This document shows positions 8,127 through 16,190 of a DNA stretch of 64,000 nt, one piece after another. Below the pieces are notes generated by a model. That model was not told where the DNA came from. It made no database searches and saw only the letters and a list, made by a program, of their open reading frames with translations. Source of the DNA: UBA8106 sp964569695 (GTDB lineage: Bacteria; Acidobacteriota; Vicinamibacteria; Vicinamibacterales; UBA823); NCBI GenBank assembly GCA_964569695.1, contig CAZMUA010000013.1, positions 1 through 64,000 of the forward strand. Direction: 5' to 3'. Numbering within the stretch: the stretch's first letter is position 1; every line of letters starts with the position of its first letter. Both the position numbers and the translations under genes were made by a program.

Positions 8127-9779
8127 ATGAACAACGAACGACCGGTTCATCTCATCGCCAGTGGAGACTCTCGGCTCGCCGCAAACCAACGATGCTGGCC
8201 AGCCCAAGCCGCGCTGGAAACCACGATCGGTCAGGTCTTCGCCGAGTTCGGCCGCCCAGTCACCCGTGCACATGACCTCGTACCCGATAAGGGCCACGGC
8301 TTCATTGATGGGCAAGCCTATGGGATGGACGTCTTTCGGCGACTGGATCCGGACGTTCCGCTAGTGGTCGCCACTGCTGTGTGGCAGTACACCAGTCACA
8401 TCCTGGCTGGGTTGAGTAAGCACCGAGGGCCAATCCTCACTTTAGCGAACTGGAGTGGTGAATGGCCTGGCCTCGTGGGGCTACTTAACCTGAATGGGTC
8501 GTTGACGAAAGCCGGGGTGCCGTATAGCACGATCTGGAGTGAAGATTTTCAGGATGACTTCGCGCGTCGATGCCTGAGTGACTGGATACAGTCCGGCGCA
8601 TTTACCCATGAACTTGGTCACGTTCGTGCCCTGGCCGATCAGACGTGGCCGCTGGCGCTTGCCGAGTACGAACAACGAGGACGGGCACTCGCCGTCACGT
8701 TGCGTACCGACCAAGCCATCCTCGGAGTATTTGACGAAGGCTGCATGGGGATGTTCAATGCGATCATTCCCGACCACCTGCTCCACCCTCTCGGGATCTT
8801 TAAGGAACGTCTGAGTCAATCAGCACTGTACGCTGCGATGCGTGACGTGCCAGACAGCACCGCTACCGCCCATCTCGAGTGGCTCCTCAACCGTGGCATG
8901 CAGTTTCGATTCGGGCAGGACGAAACCCAGCATCTAACCCAAGCGCAGGTGCTCGAAGGACTCAAGATGTATGACGCAGTTGCTCGACTCGCAGCTGACT
9001 TTGGGTGTGCAGCCATCGGTATTCAATATCAACAAGGACTCAAGGATATCTGTGTCTCATCCGACCTCGCTGAAGGCTTATTAAACAACCTGGACCGACC
9101 ACCAGTGCAAGATGCAGAGGGCAACGAAGTTTTCGCAGGTTCGGCGATCCCGCATTTCAATGAAGTGGACGAGTGTGCGGGTGTCGATGCGATCCTCACC
9201 AATCGAGTCTGGACAAACCTCGGGCTCGACCCTTCAACGACCCTTCATGATGTTCGGTGGGGTGAAGCCGTGCACGATTACGGTGTGGACGAATTCGTGT
9301 GGGTGTTCGAGATCTCAGGCGCTGCACCCGCCAATCATTTCATTGACGGCTACCGAGGAGCAGTTGGGGAACGTCAGCCGCCCATGTATTTCCCACTTGG
9401 CGGTTCAACCCTAAAAGGTATTAGTAAGCCGGGTGAAATCGTCTGGAGCCGGATCTACATCGAAAGCAACATGCTCCACATGGACATCGGTCGTGGTGGT
9501 GTCGTTCGACTCCCTGATGAGGAAACGGAACGGCGTTGGAATCTGACGACCCCCCAATGGCCCATCATGCATGCGGTGCTCTACGGGGTCAGCCGCGACC
9601 AATTGATGGCTCAGCACAAGGCGAACCACATCCAAGTCGCTTATGCTCCGAATGCGACTACAGCCTTGCAAGCATTGATTGCCAAAGCGTCGATGGCCAA
9701 GGAACTCGGTCTACAGATTCATCTGTGTGGCACTCTTGAAGATGACCTAAGCTACCACCAACGAACCGAGCAGTCCTAA
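8127..9779 (+). CDS. L-fucose/L-arabinose isomerase-like protein
   Basis: A 550-residue cytosolic protein with the general layout of the FucI/AraA isomerase-like fold. There is an N-terminal Rossmann-like part (about 1-180, with TAVWQYTSHIL and LANWSGEWPG), a middle part with acidic residues suited to metal binding (FDEGCMGMFN and DETQ), and a C-terminal part with the VWVFEISGAAPANHF stretch. Members interconvert aldoses and ketoses or related sugars using Mn2+. The specific sugar is not deducible. It sits opposite a LacD-type aldolase and a small conserved-looking gene, which suggests a carbohydrate catabolic locus. Its 5' gap to the divergent chlorite-dismutase-family gene is about 150 bases. 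Confidence 0.65.
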   Translation: MNNERPVHLIASGDSRLAANQRCWPAQAALETTIGQVFAEFGRPVTRAHDLVPDKGHGFIDGQAYGMDVFRRLDPDVPLVVATAVWQYTSHILAGLSKHRGPILTLANWSGEWPGLVGLLNLNGSLTKAGVPYSTIWSEDFQDDFARRCLSDWIQSGAFTHELGHVRALADQTWPLALAEYEQRGRALAVTLRTDQAILGVFDEGCMGMFNAIIPDHLLHPLGIFKERLSQSALYAAMRDVPDSTATAHLEWLLNRGMQFRFGQDETQHLTQAQVLEGLKMYDAVARLAADFGCAAIGIQYQQGLKDICVSSDLAEGLLNNLDRPPVQDAEGNEVFAGSAIPHFNEVDECAGVDAILTNRVWTNLGLDPSTTLHDVRWGEAVHDYGVDEFVWVFEISGAAPANHFIDGYRGAVGERQPPMYFPLGGSTLKGISKPGEIVWSRIYIESNMLHMDIGRGGVVRLPDEETERRWNLTTPQWPIMHAVLYGVSRDQLMAQHKANHIQVAYAPNATTALQALIAKASMAKELGLQIHLCGTLEDDLSYHQRTEQS

Positions 9780-9803
9780 CCACTCACGGTCTCTCATCAG
9801 GGG

Positions 9804-10061
9804 TCAGCCCGACACCGTCGCCCAGCGATTGCTCGCTAAGGACATTAGGGGGTAACGCTGCCGCAAATTCTCCACCAAGCTTGCATACTCATGCTTCGGA
9901 AATTCTTTGCGCATCAGTCGCTTTCGGAGACCTCGTAGTTCGTACAAGTAGAGGTTAGTAATGTGATCCTTGACCAGTTGAGGGGGTGTCGAGGCCGTCG
10001 GTTGCAACCCATGGCCCTCGAGTGCCTTCAGCACGTTAGTGTGATAAGCGTAGTGCATCAA
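9804..10061 (-). CDS. Small protein of unknown function (85 aa)
   Basis: I do not recognise this protein. It is 85 residues, highly charged (RGLRKRLMRKEFPKHEY), with no membrane segment or signal peptide, and probably helical. It lies 56 bases downstream of the LacD-type aldolase on the same strand and could be co-transcribed. Codon use looks like that of its neighbours and nothing else occupies this interval on either strand, so it is likely real. Confidence 0.55.
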   Translation of the reverse strand: MMHYAYHTNVLKALEGHGLQPTASTPPQLVKDHITNLYLYELRGLRKRLMRKEFPKHEYASLVENLRQRYPLMSLASNRWATVSG

Positions 10062-10117
10062 TGCAAATAATCAGGCGTGAATCGCGATCAACGCGGGGTT
10101 AATCACAGCAATCCACC

Positions 10118-11128
10118 TTATGCCAAGGCGTCAGCTGAATCAGCGCCATACGCCGCGTACCATGGACTGGCTGTTTGCAACCGGTCATTCACATTATTGA
10201 TGTTGGCAACCCCTTCACTTTCAAGCCAAGTCCGAAAGGCGCTGACGCCCTGTTTCGCATAAACAGGAATTCCCTCTTTCCAAGTTGCACGTCCACACAA
10301 CACTCCCGAAAACTTGACGCCAGAGTCAGTCGCCAGTTGGAGTGATTCGGTGAACTCCGCATTACTCACACCCGCTGAAAGATAGATAAACGGCTTCGTG
10401 GCAACCGCTGCAGCTGCTCGAAAATGCTCCATCGCCTCATCCTTGGTATAAGCCTTGGTCCCAGCGAAGGCCTGAGCACCCTCGACACACTTCATATTAA
10501 CTGGCACTTCCACTTTCATCACATCAACGCCGTAACGTTCCTTCGTAAACTCTGCCATGCTGAGTTTGACCACTTCGGGTTTGATCTTGGCAAATTCAGG
10601 TCCCTTCTCATCACCACCACTAGGATCGTAACCAACGGGTTCAAGAAAGAATGGAATGTCGTTTGCTCTGCACTCATCCCCTATTCGTTCAATCCATGCA
10701 TGCTTCTCCTCGTTGATCGCCTTATCTTCGAATGGTGAGTAGTACAACAAAATCTTGATGCAATTTGCGCCTTGCTCTTGTAAGCGCTTCACAGACCAGT
10801 GCTGCAAAAGACCAGATAACCGACCAGGTTGAGTATTGTCGTATCCACTTGATTCGTAAGCCAGCAGTAATCCGGCGTTCTTCGATCGCTGCTTCGAAGC
10901 TTCGAGTCCCCATTGGGGATCCAGAAGAATTGCACTAGCGTGTGGTGTCAATACTTCTGCAACAACTGCCTTAAATTCCTGCATCATCGTGTCCGTAATA
11001 TCGCCACCCTTTTGCGCAGCCAAAGATTTTTTTAAGGAGCCACGTTGGTCCATCGCAGCAGCGGCAATTACACCGCGGTCGTTCGAAACTGCCTTCATAC
11101 CTGCAAGTTTTCCTGATGTGATATGCAC
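10118..11128 (-). CDS. Tagatose 1,6-bisphosphate aldolase, LacD-like
   Basis: A 336-residue class I aldolase. GTG 11128 is chosen as the start because AGGAG lies seven bases upstream of it. The frame is open further upstream, but those residues look non-coding. With this start, the lysine in VDVMKVEVPVN falls at residue 205, the Schiff-base lysine position of streptococcal LacD. Other family blocks are AAAMDQRGSLKK, LLDPQWGLEA, LLYYSPFEDKAINE and FFLEPVGYDP. It should cleave tagatose 1,6-bisphosphate (or a related ketose bisphosphate) into glyceraldehyde 3-phosphate and DHAP. No tagatose kinase gene is adjacent. Confidence 0.85.
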   Translation of the reverse strand: MHITSGKLAGMKAVSNDRGVIAAAAMDQRGSLKKSLAAQKGGDITDTMMQEFKAVVAEVLTPHASAILLDPQWGLEASKQRSKNAGLLLAYESSGYDNTQPGRLSGLLQHWSVKRLQEQGANCIKILLYYSPFEDKAINEEKHAWIERIGDECRANDIPFFLEPVGYDPSGGDEKGPEFAKIKPEVVKLSMAEFTKERYGVDVMKVEVPVNMKCVEGAQAFAGTKAYTKDEAMEHFRAAAAVATKPFIYLSAGVSNAEFTESLQLATDSGVKFSGVLCGRATWKEGIPVYAKQGVSAFRTWLESEGVANINNVNDRLQTASPWYAAYGADSADALA

Positions 11129-11351
11129 AAAACTTCTCCTATCGATTGTGGTGCGCCCTGCTTGAGCATCGACTATCTTTCCCAAGCCTATGGGCACATA
11201 CGAAGATGGGTGACGCCCATTCCTGCGGACATTGTAACGTCTTTGGAACACGGCGACCAGCCAACCATTGCAAAGATATGCCGCATGGAAAGCTTAGTGT
11301 CGCGGACCCATACAAGAATTGGGAATCGGAAGCATGGTACGCTGTAGCGTC

Positions 11352-13592
11352 ATGACTAGGAAAACTTGGAACCTCAACGCCCAAGCGATGGGACTCTTGG
11401 TAGCGTTTTTGGTGCTGATCTGGAATTTGCTAGCAACCCCAGTACTCGCCAGTGAACAAATACGACTCCCTTCCACCAATTATCCTCAAGTGTTCGAGGT
11501 TCGAAATGCTGATAATGCCCTGGCAGCCCTAGCAGTGATCGACGAGGTCATTAGTGGAACCCCACAATCAATGGCACCAATTGCAGCACGAGTGTTAAAA
11601 GCAAGTCTCTTAGCCGAACTGGAGCGATACACCGAAAGCAGGCAGCTACTGCTCGCGATCGCCGAAGAGGAAGCTGCATTACGTCACTTCGCTCTCACGA
11701 CCGTAATCACACATCTAACGAGTCAGGGTGACGCCGCTCAAGCACATAAGTACCTGCAGTTATTAACCAATAATCAACCGGAGCGAGAACATCTTGACTT
11801 CATACTCAACATTGCTGACAACTATAACCAAAATGGAATCGCGCAAGAGTCAATAGCTATGTACCGTCTGGCCTTGCGACTTCGCACCTCAGGCCGTTCA
11901 GCTGACCGGGCTCGGCTCGGTATTGCTGGCCTCGAAGCTGCGGCTGGTAATATTGAAGGTGCCCTAACACTGTACCGAGAGGCCCAAACCTTGAGTAGGA
12001 CGGCCGATGGCTTTATAGCTGCCCGTTCTGCAGAAAATCTTCTTGTTAGCTCCACAGGCGCCACACGTACACCATTAAGCAACACTCAGTACCAAGAACA
12101 CGTGAAGCGTCTTCGGAATCAAGCACGCTATGAAGCAGCGCTTGAACTGATCGAGGATTGGAATGATAACAATCCTGATCGGGAACAGAACGCGGTCATC
12201 CAACTCGAGAGAATCGAGACGTTCTATGCCATGCGTGCGAATGCTGAAGCGAAACGCCTCTGTGAGGAATTTGCGAGGCAGCACCCAACACACGAAGAAC
12301 TGCCACGTGTTCGTCTGACACGATTTCGCTTGGCCGTTCGAGAAGCGAAAACTGACGAAGTTAAAAACCTAGGTCATGATCTGTGGTCAGGCCGGAGCCC
12401 TGGAACATCGATGACTATTCGTCGCAGCACCGGAACCTTACTCGCGGCTTATCTGGTCGCGGTCGGCGAAATTAAAGAAGGTCTGGCAGTCTATCGCGAG
12501 CTGTACCGCATGACTGAGAACGCCTCCGATCGCCGCACGGTCCTATGGCGAGCTGGAGTCGCCGCAATTCGCGTTGGCCAGTTCGAACGTGCTGCCCTGA
12601 ACCTCCGTGGACTGCTGCAAAGAAAGCCAACCGGCGATCTTGAACCAGCAGCATTGTATTGGTGTGGCATTGCGGAACACCGCTTGTCCCGTGAGGACCA
12701 CGCTATTAAGCTGTTCCAAACACTCCAACAACGGTTTCCGTATCACTACTACGGACTTAAAGCCAAAAAACGCCTGCAGGAACTGCGCTTCGGTGCAAAC
12801 TCCGAGACCTTTGTTCCAGAAACACGAACAATCACTTTTCCTGTCTTAAAGCTTTCGACTTCTACGACTCAACAACCGGAATTTAAAGCTGCCTCAATCC
12901 TTGCGCAAGCTGGTCTGGCTGCAGACGCTGCGGATTCTGTTCGAAAACTACTGGAGCGTCAGCGTGGCGACCAAGCCCTCGCCCTCGTCACTGTACGCGC
13001 CTTGGCAAATGCAGGTGCTTACAATCAAGGAATGAATATTCTCGTGAACCATTTCGGACAGTTCCTACGTCAACCAGCGAAAGGGTTACCAGATGATTTC
13101 TGGAATCTCGTTTACCCGCGTCCCTTCCTAAGTGACGTGGAAGATGCCGGCGAAGCCACAGGTGTCGATCCCTTGCTACTCTATGCACTCATGCGTCAGG
13201 AATCACGTTTCGATTCCAATGCGCGGTCTTTGGTTGGCGCACTCGGTTTAATGCAGATCATGCCGTATACAGCTGAAGAGCTCCGTGTACCAGTAGGGCT
13301 CCAAGACGTCCCTCTAGACGAAGCAGTCCTCCTCCAACCACGCGTGAATACCCGCTTAGGGGCTACGCTCATGCGAAGATTACTCACAATGTTTGAGGGT
13401 GCCGTCGCTCCGGTTACAGCTTCCTATAATGCAGGTGAAGACTTAGCAGCCGTGTGGTGGCAGGCTGCCGATGGACTTCGTGAAGATCAATTTGTTGATT
13501 CAATCCCGTATAGTGAAACACGTCGGTTTGTACGTGAAGTAATCACCAATTACACGACATACCAGCGTTTATATGCATCAACTAGTCGCTGA
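11352..13592 (+). CDS. Soluble lytic murein transglycosylase (Slt-like, TPR-rich)
   Basis: A 746-residue secreted protein. Start ATG 11352 gives a signal peptide (MTRKTWNLNAQAMGLLVAFLVLIWNLLATPVLAS). Residues about 40-500 are helical, TPR-like repeats (YTESRQLLLAIAEEE, QESIAMYRLALRL, IEGALTLYREAQ and others). The C-terminal lysozyme-like SLT domain has catalytic E617 in LMRQESRFDSNA, then GALGLMQIMPYTA and VTASYNAGE. It cleaves the MurNAc-GlcNAc bond with formation of the 1,6-anhydro product. It is longer than E. coli Slt70 because of its TPR part. It is monocistronic, with a 223-base gap upstream that shows no clear element. Confidence 0.9.
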   Translation: MTRKTWNLNAQAMGLLVAFLVLIWNLLATPVLASEQIRLPSTNYPQVFEVRNADNALAALAVIDEVISGTPQSMAPIAARVLKASLLAELERYTESRQLLLAIAEEEAALRHFALTTVITHLTSQGDAAQAHKYLQLLTNNQPEREHLDFILNIADNYNQNGIAQESIAMYRLALRLRTSGRSADRARLGIAGLEAAAGNIEGALTLYREAQTLSRTADGFIAARSAENLLVSSTGATRTPLSNTQYQEHVKRLRNQARYEAALELIEDWNDNNPDREQNAVIQLERIETFYAMRANAEAKRLCEEFARQHPTHEELPRVRLTRFRLAVREAKTDEVKNLGHDLWSGRSPGTSMTIRRSTGTLLAAYLVAVGEIKEGLAVYRELYRMTENASDRRTVLWRAGVAAIRVGQFERAALNLRGLLQRKPTGDLEPAALYWCGIAEHRLSREDHAIKLFQTLQQRFPYHYYGLKAKKRLQELRFGANSETFVPETRTITFPVLKLSTSTTQQPEFKAASILAQAGLAADAADSVRKLLERQRGDQALALVTVRALANAGAYNQGMNILVNHFGQFLRQPAKGLPDDFWNLVYPRPFLSDVEDAGEATGVDPLLLYALMRQESRFDSNARSLVGALGLMQIMPYTAEELRVPVGLQDVPLDEAVLLQPRVNTRLGATLMRRLLTMFEGAVAPVTASYNAGEDLAAVWWQAADGLREDQFVDSIPYSETRRFVREVITNYTTYQRLYASTSR

Positions 13593-13682
13593 ATCGAATC
13601 ACCCAACTTATTTGAGAGAACACGCTGAAGTATCGAATGGTTTGAGAGACATGCTTCTAGATTGGAATGGAGGTTATCACTC

Positions 13683-14471
13683 GTGCAACTCGGTCTAAAA
13701 GGTAAACGTGCCTTGGTTTATGCGGCAAGCCGGGGGTTAGGGTATGCATGCGCGTTGGGTTTAGCAAGAGAGGGATGCGACCTAGTCATCACTAGCCGTG
13801 ATGACGCTCGCATCAATGAAGCCGCCGAACGTATTCGTGCGGATGCTGGAACGCGTGTCCATCCCGTCGCTTCCGATGTTAGCCAACGTGACACGGCGTA
13901 CACGCTCGTACAAACGTGCGTCACACTTTACGGTGGCCTTGAAATCGCATTGCATAATGCTGGTGGTCCACCAGCCGGCGACTCGTCAGAAATGTCAACA
14001 GACCAGTGGACGACAGCCTTTGACCTTAATCTAATGAGTTTCGTAGAACTAGCCCGCGTTGCGGCACCTGAAATGAAGAAGACGGGTTACGGACGACTGC
14101 TCACAATCGCCTCTTCGTCAATCCGTCAACCGATTCCAGGTCTCGTGCTTTCCAATGCAATGCGAATGGCGGTGTTAGGAACAGCTAAAACATTATCGAA
14201 GGAGCTAGCCAAAGACGGCATCCTAGTAAACGTCATCGCACCGGGACGTCTATCAACCGAGCGGGTCGACGAACTTGATCGCGCAGACGCAGCACGCTCT
14301 AATCAATCCTTTGAAGCTGTCCGGTCGGCCGCAATTCAGACGATTCCTCTCGGTCGACTTGGACAGCCAGACGAACTCGCTAACCTTGCCGTATTTCTTG
14401 CGTCGGAAGCCGCAAGCTACATTACTGGCAGTGCGATCCAAGTAGACGGTGGTCTAATAGGCAGTTATTAG
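13683..14471 (+). CDS. SDR-family oxidoreductase lacking the YxxxK pair
   Basis: A 262-residue Rossmann protein. GTG 13683 is chosen as the start because GGAGG at 13669-13673 is nine bases upstream. It has the nucleotide-binding AASRGLGYACALGLA, SRD for cofactor choice, NAGG (92-95), and a C-terminal VFLASEAASYITGS-IQVDGG typical of FabG-like SDRs. The catalytic serine region is kept (SSS 144-146), but the positions of the expected tyrosine and lysine are S157 and R161 (VLSNAMR). I recall a FabG-like SDR subgroup with this divergence. A conventional 3-oxoacyl-ACP reductase function should therefore not be assumed. Confidence 0.8.
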   Translation: MQLGLKGKRALVYAASRGLGYACALGLAREGCDLVITSRDDARINEAAERIRADAGTRVHPVASDVSQRDTAYTLVQTCVTLYGGLEIALHNAGGPPAGDSSEMSTDQWTTAFDLNLMSFVELARVAAPEMKKTGYGRLLTIASSSIRQPIPGLVLSNAMRMAVLGTAKTLSKELAKDGILVNVIAPGRLSTERVDELDRADAARSNQSFEAVRSAAIQTIPLGRLGQPDELANLAVFLASEAASYITGSAIQVDGGLIGSY

Positions 14472-14480
14472 ATCGTTAGC

Positions 14481-16175
14481 TTATCGATCGGTTCCGACGG
14501 CTCCCCCATCCGGTCTGCGACGGTCTAGCCCACCCTCGAGCAAATTCCTCTCGACGTCAAAAACGATTAACTGCGCAGTGCCTTGCCCACCATTCCTTGC
14601 TTGTAGCGTGTGGCCACGTGCCTCCAAAAGGGCGATCGTATCGGCTGAAAAACCGAGGCGTTCGTAACTAATCCGATCTGGCAACCATTGGTGATGGAAA
14701 CGTGGCGCATCAGTAGCTTCCTGTGCATTCATACCGAAATCCACAACATTCAGAATGGTCTGCAGCACGGTATTAATAATCGTCCGGCCTCCAGGCGTGC
14801 CAGTGACCATAAAGAGCTGACCATCTTTTGTGAGAATTGTTGGCGTCATACTCGATAGCATTCGTTTGTAAGGCTCTGCCAAATTGGGTTCTGTGCCGAT
14901 CAGACCATTCGCGTTTGTGATATCCGGCCCAGCATTAAAATCTCCCATTTCGTTATTCAACAGAAAACCAGCACCCGGCACCACGATGCCTGAACCATAT
15001 CCAAATTCGAGGGTATAGGTTAAAGAAACGGCGTTGCGAGCAGCATCAACCACCGAAAAATGCGTCGTCTCTGGACTTTCTGACGGCCAAGTAAAACTGG
15101 TTGGACTCGATATTGACGCATGCTCTTCATCAATCGAATCACGCAAATCTGTAGCATGTGACTTCGAGATTAAACGGGTTACCGGCATCTCAGGATTAAA
15201 ATCCGGATCTCCGAGATACAGAGCGCGGTCGGCATAACCCCGCCGCATCGCTTCCGTCATTAGATGTATCGTCCGCGCAGACTGAAATCCTGACGAAACT
15301 AAGTCGTAGCCTTCAAGCATGTTAAGCATTTCGACGAGCACGATCCCGCCAGAACTTGGCGGCGGCATTGAAATGATTTCGTAACCACGATAGGTACCAC
15401 GAATTGGCTCGCGCTTTATTGCACGATAGGCTTTAAGATCATCTTCCGTGATCAACCCACCGTTTGCAGCCATCTCTTGGGCCAACAATCTCGCAGTTTC
15501 ACCTTCGTAGAAACCAGCCGGTCCAAAGTCCGCAATCCGCTGCAACGTGCGTGCAAGATCCGGTTGACGAAATATCTCACCTGCCTCGTAGGGCACGCCA
15601 TGCTTTGAAAATTGAGCTACCGATGCCGGATAAATTTGTATTCGCTGTAGCGCTTGCTTCAACGACGCGGAAAAATCGTGCGTTACGGTGAATCCATTCT
15701 CTGCTAGAGCAATCGCGGGCTCAACTAACCTGGACCACGGTAATGTCCCGTGTTCTTCCCAAGCCAAATGTAAACCCGCAACAGTCCCAGGCACTCCGAC
15801 TGAGAGATGACTGAGGTGATGTCGCTCAAAGGAATATTCCTCATTTTCGAACCACATAGTAGGAGAAGCAGCTGCTGGTGCACTTTCACGGAAATCGTAA
15901 GCGACAGCATCACCCGAGGCAGCTCGGTGTACCAAAAAGCCACCGCCACCGATATTGCCAGCCGTAGGATGAGTTACAGCCAATGCAAATGCCGTGGCCA
16001 CAGCCGCATCAACCGCTGTACCTCCATCTTCGAGCGCATCAACACCAACTTGGGATGCAATCTCGCTCTGTGACACTACCATTCCATTGCGTGCGCGAAT
16101 CGGCTGTCCTCCCGCCTGCAATAAAACAACCGAAGCACCTACTAGCACCGCAATCACGAAAGTGAAACGTTTCAT
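14481..16175 (-). CDS. ggt: Gamma-glutamyltransferase
   Basis: A 564-residue Ntn hydrolase. GGAGG lies seven bases before ATG 16175, and residues 1-24 form a signal peptide. The autocleavage site and nucleophile is T370 in ETTHFSVVD, with the large subunit before it and the small subunit after it (NAVSLTYTLE, GFLLNNEMGDF, SSMTPTI, GTPGGRTIINTVLQ). The N-terminal GGTAVDAAVATAFALAV and GGGGFLVHR blocks are typical. It hydrolyses or transpeptidates gamma-glutamyl bonds of glutathione and peptides in the periplasm. It lies 15 bases downstream of the penicillin-acylase-family gene and is probably in the same transcript. Confidence 0.93.
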   Translation of the reverse strand: MKRFTFVIAVLVGASVVLLQAGGQPIRARNGMVVSQSEIASQVGVDALEDGGTAVDAAVATAFALAVTHPTAGNIGGGGFLVHRAASGDAVAYDFRESAPAAASPTMWFENEEYSFERHHLSHLSVGVPGTVAGLHLAWEEHGTLPWSRLVEPAIALAENGFTVTHDFSASLKQALQRIQIYPASVAQFSKHGVPYEAGEIFRQPDLARTLQRIADFGPAGFYEGETARLLAQEMAANGGLITEDDLKAYRAIKREPIRGTYRGYEIISMPPPSSGGIVLVEMLNMLEGYDLVSSGFQSARTIHLMTEAMRRGYADRALYLGDPDFNPEMPVTRLISKSHATDLRDSIDEEHASISSPTSFTWPSESPETTHFSVVDAARNAVSLTYTLEFGYGSGIVVPGAGFLLNNEMGDFNAGPDITNANGLIGTEPNLAEPYKRMLSSMTPTILTKDGQLFMVTGTPGGRTIINTVLQTILNVVDFGMNAQEATDAPRFHHQWLPDRISYERLGFSADTIALLEARGHTLQARNGGQGTAQLIVFDVERNLLEGGLDRRRPDGGAVGTDR

Positions 16176-16190
16176 CGATCTTCCTCCAAC

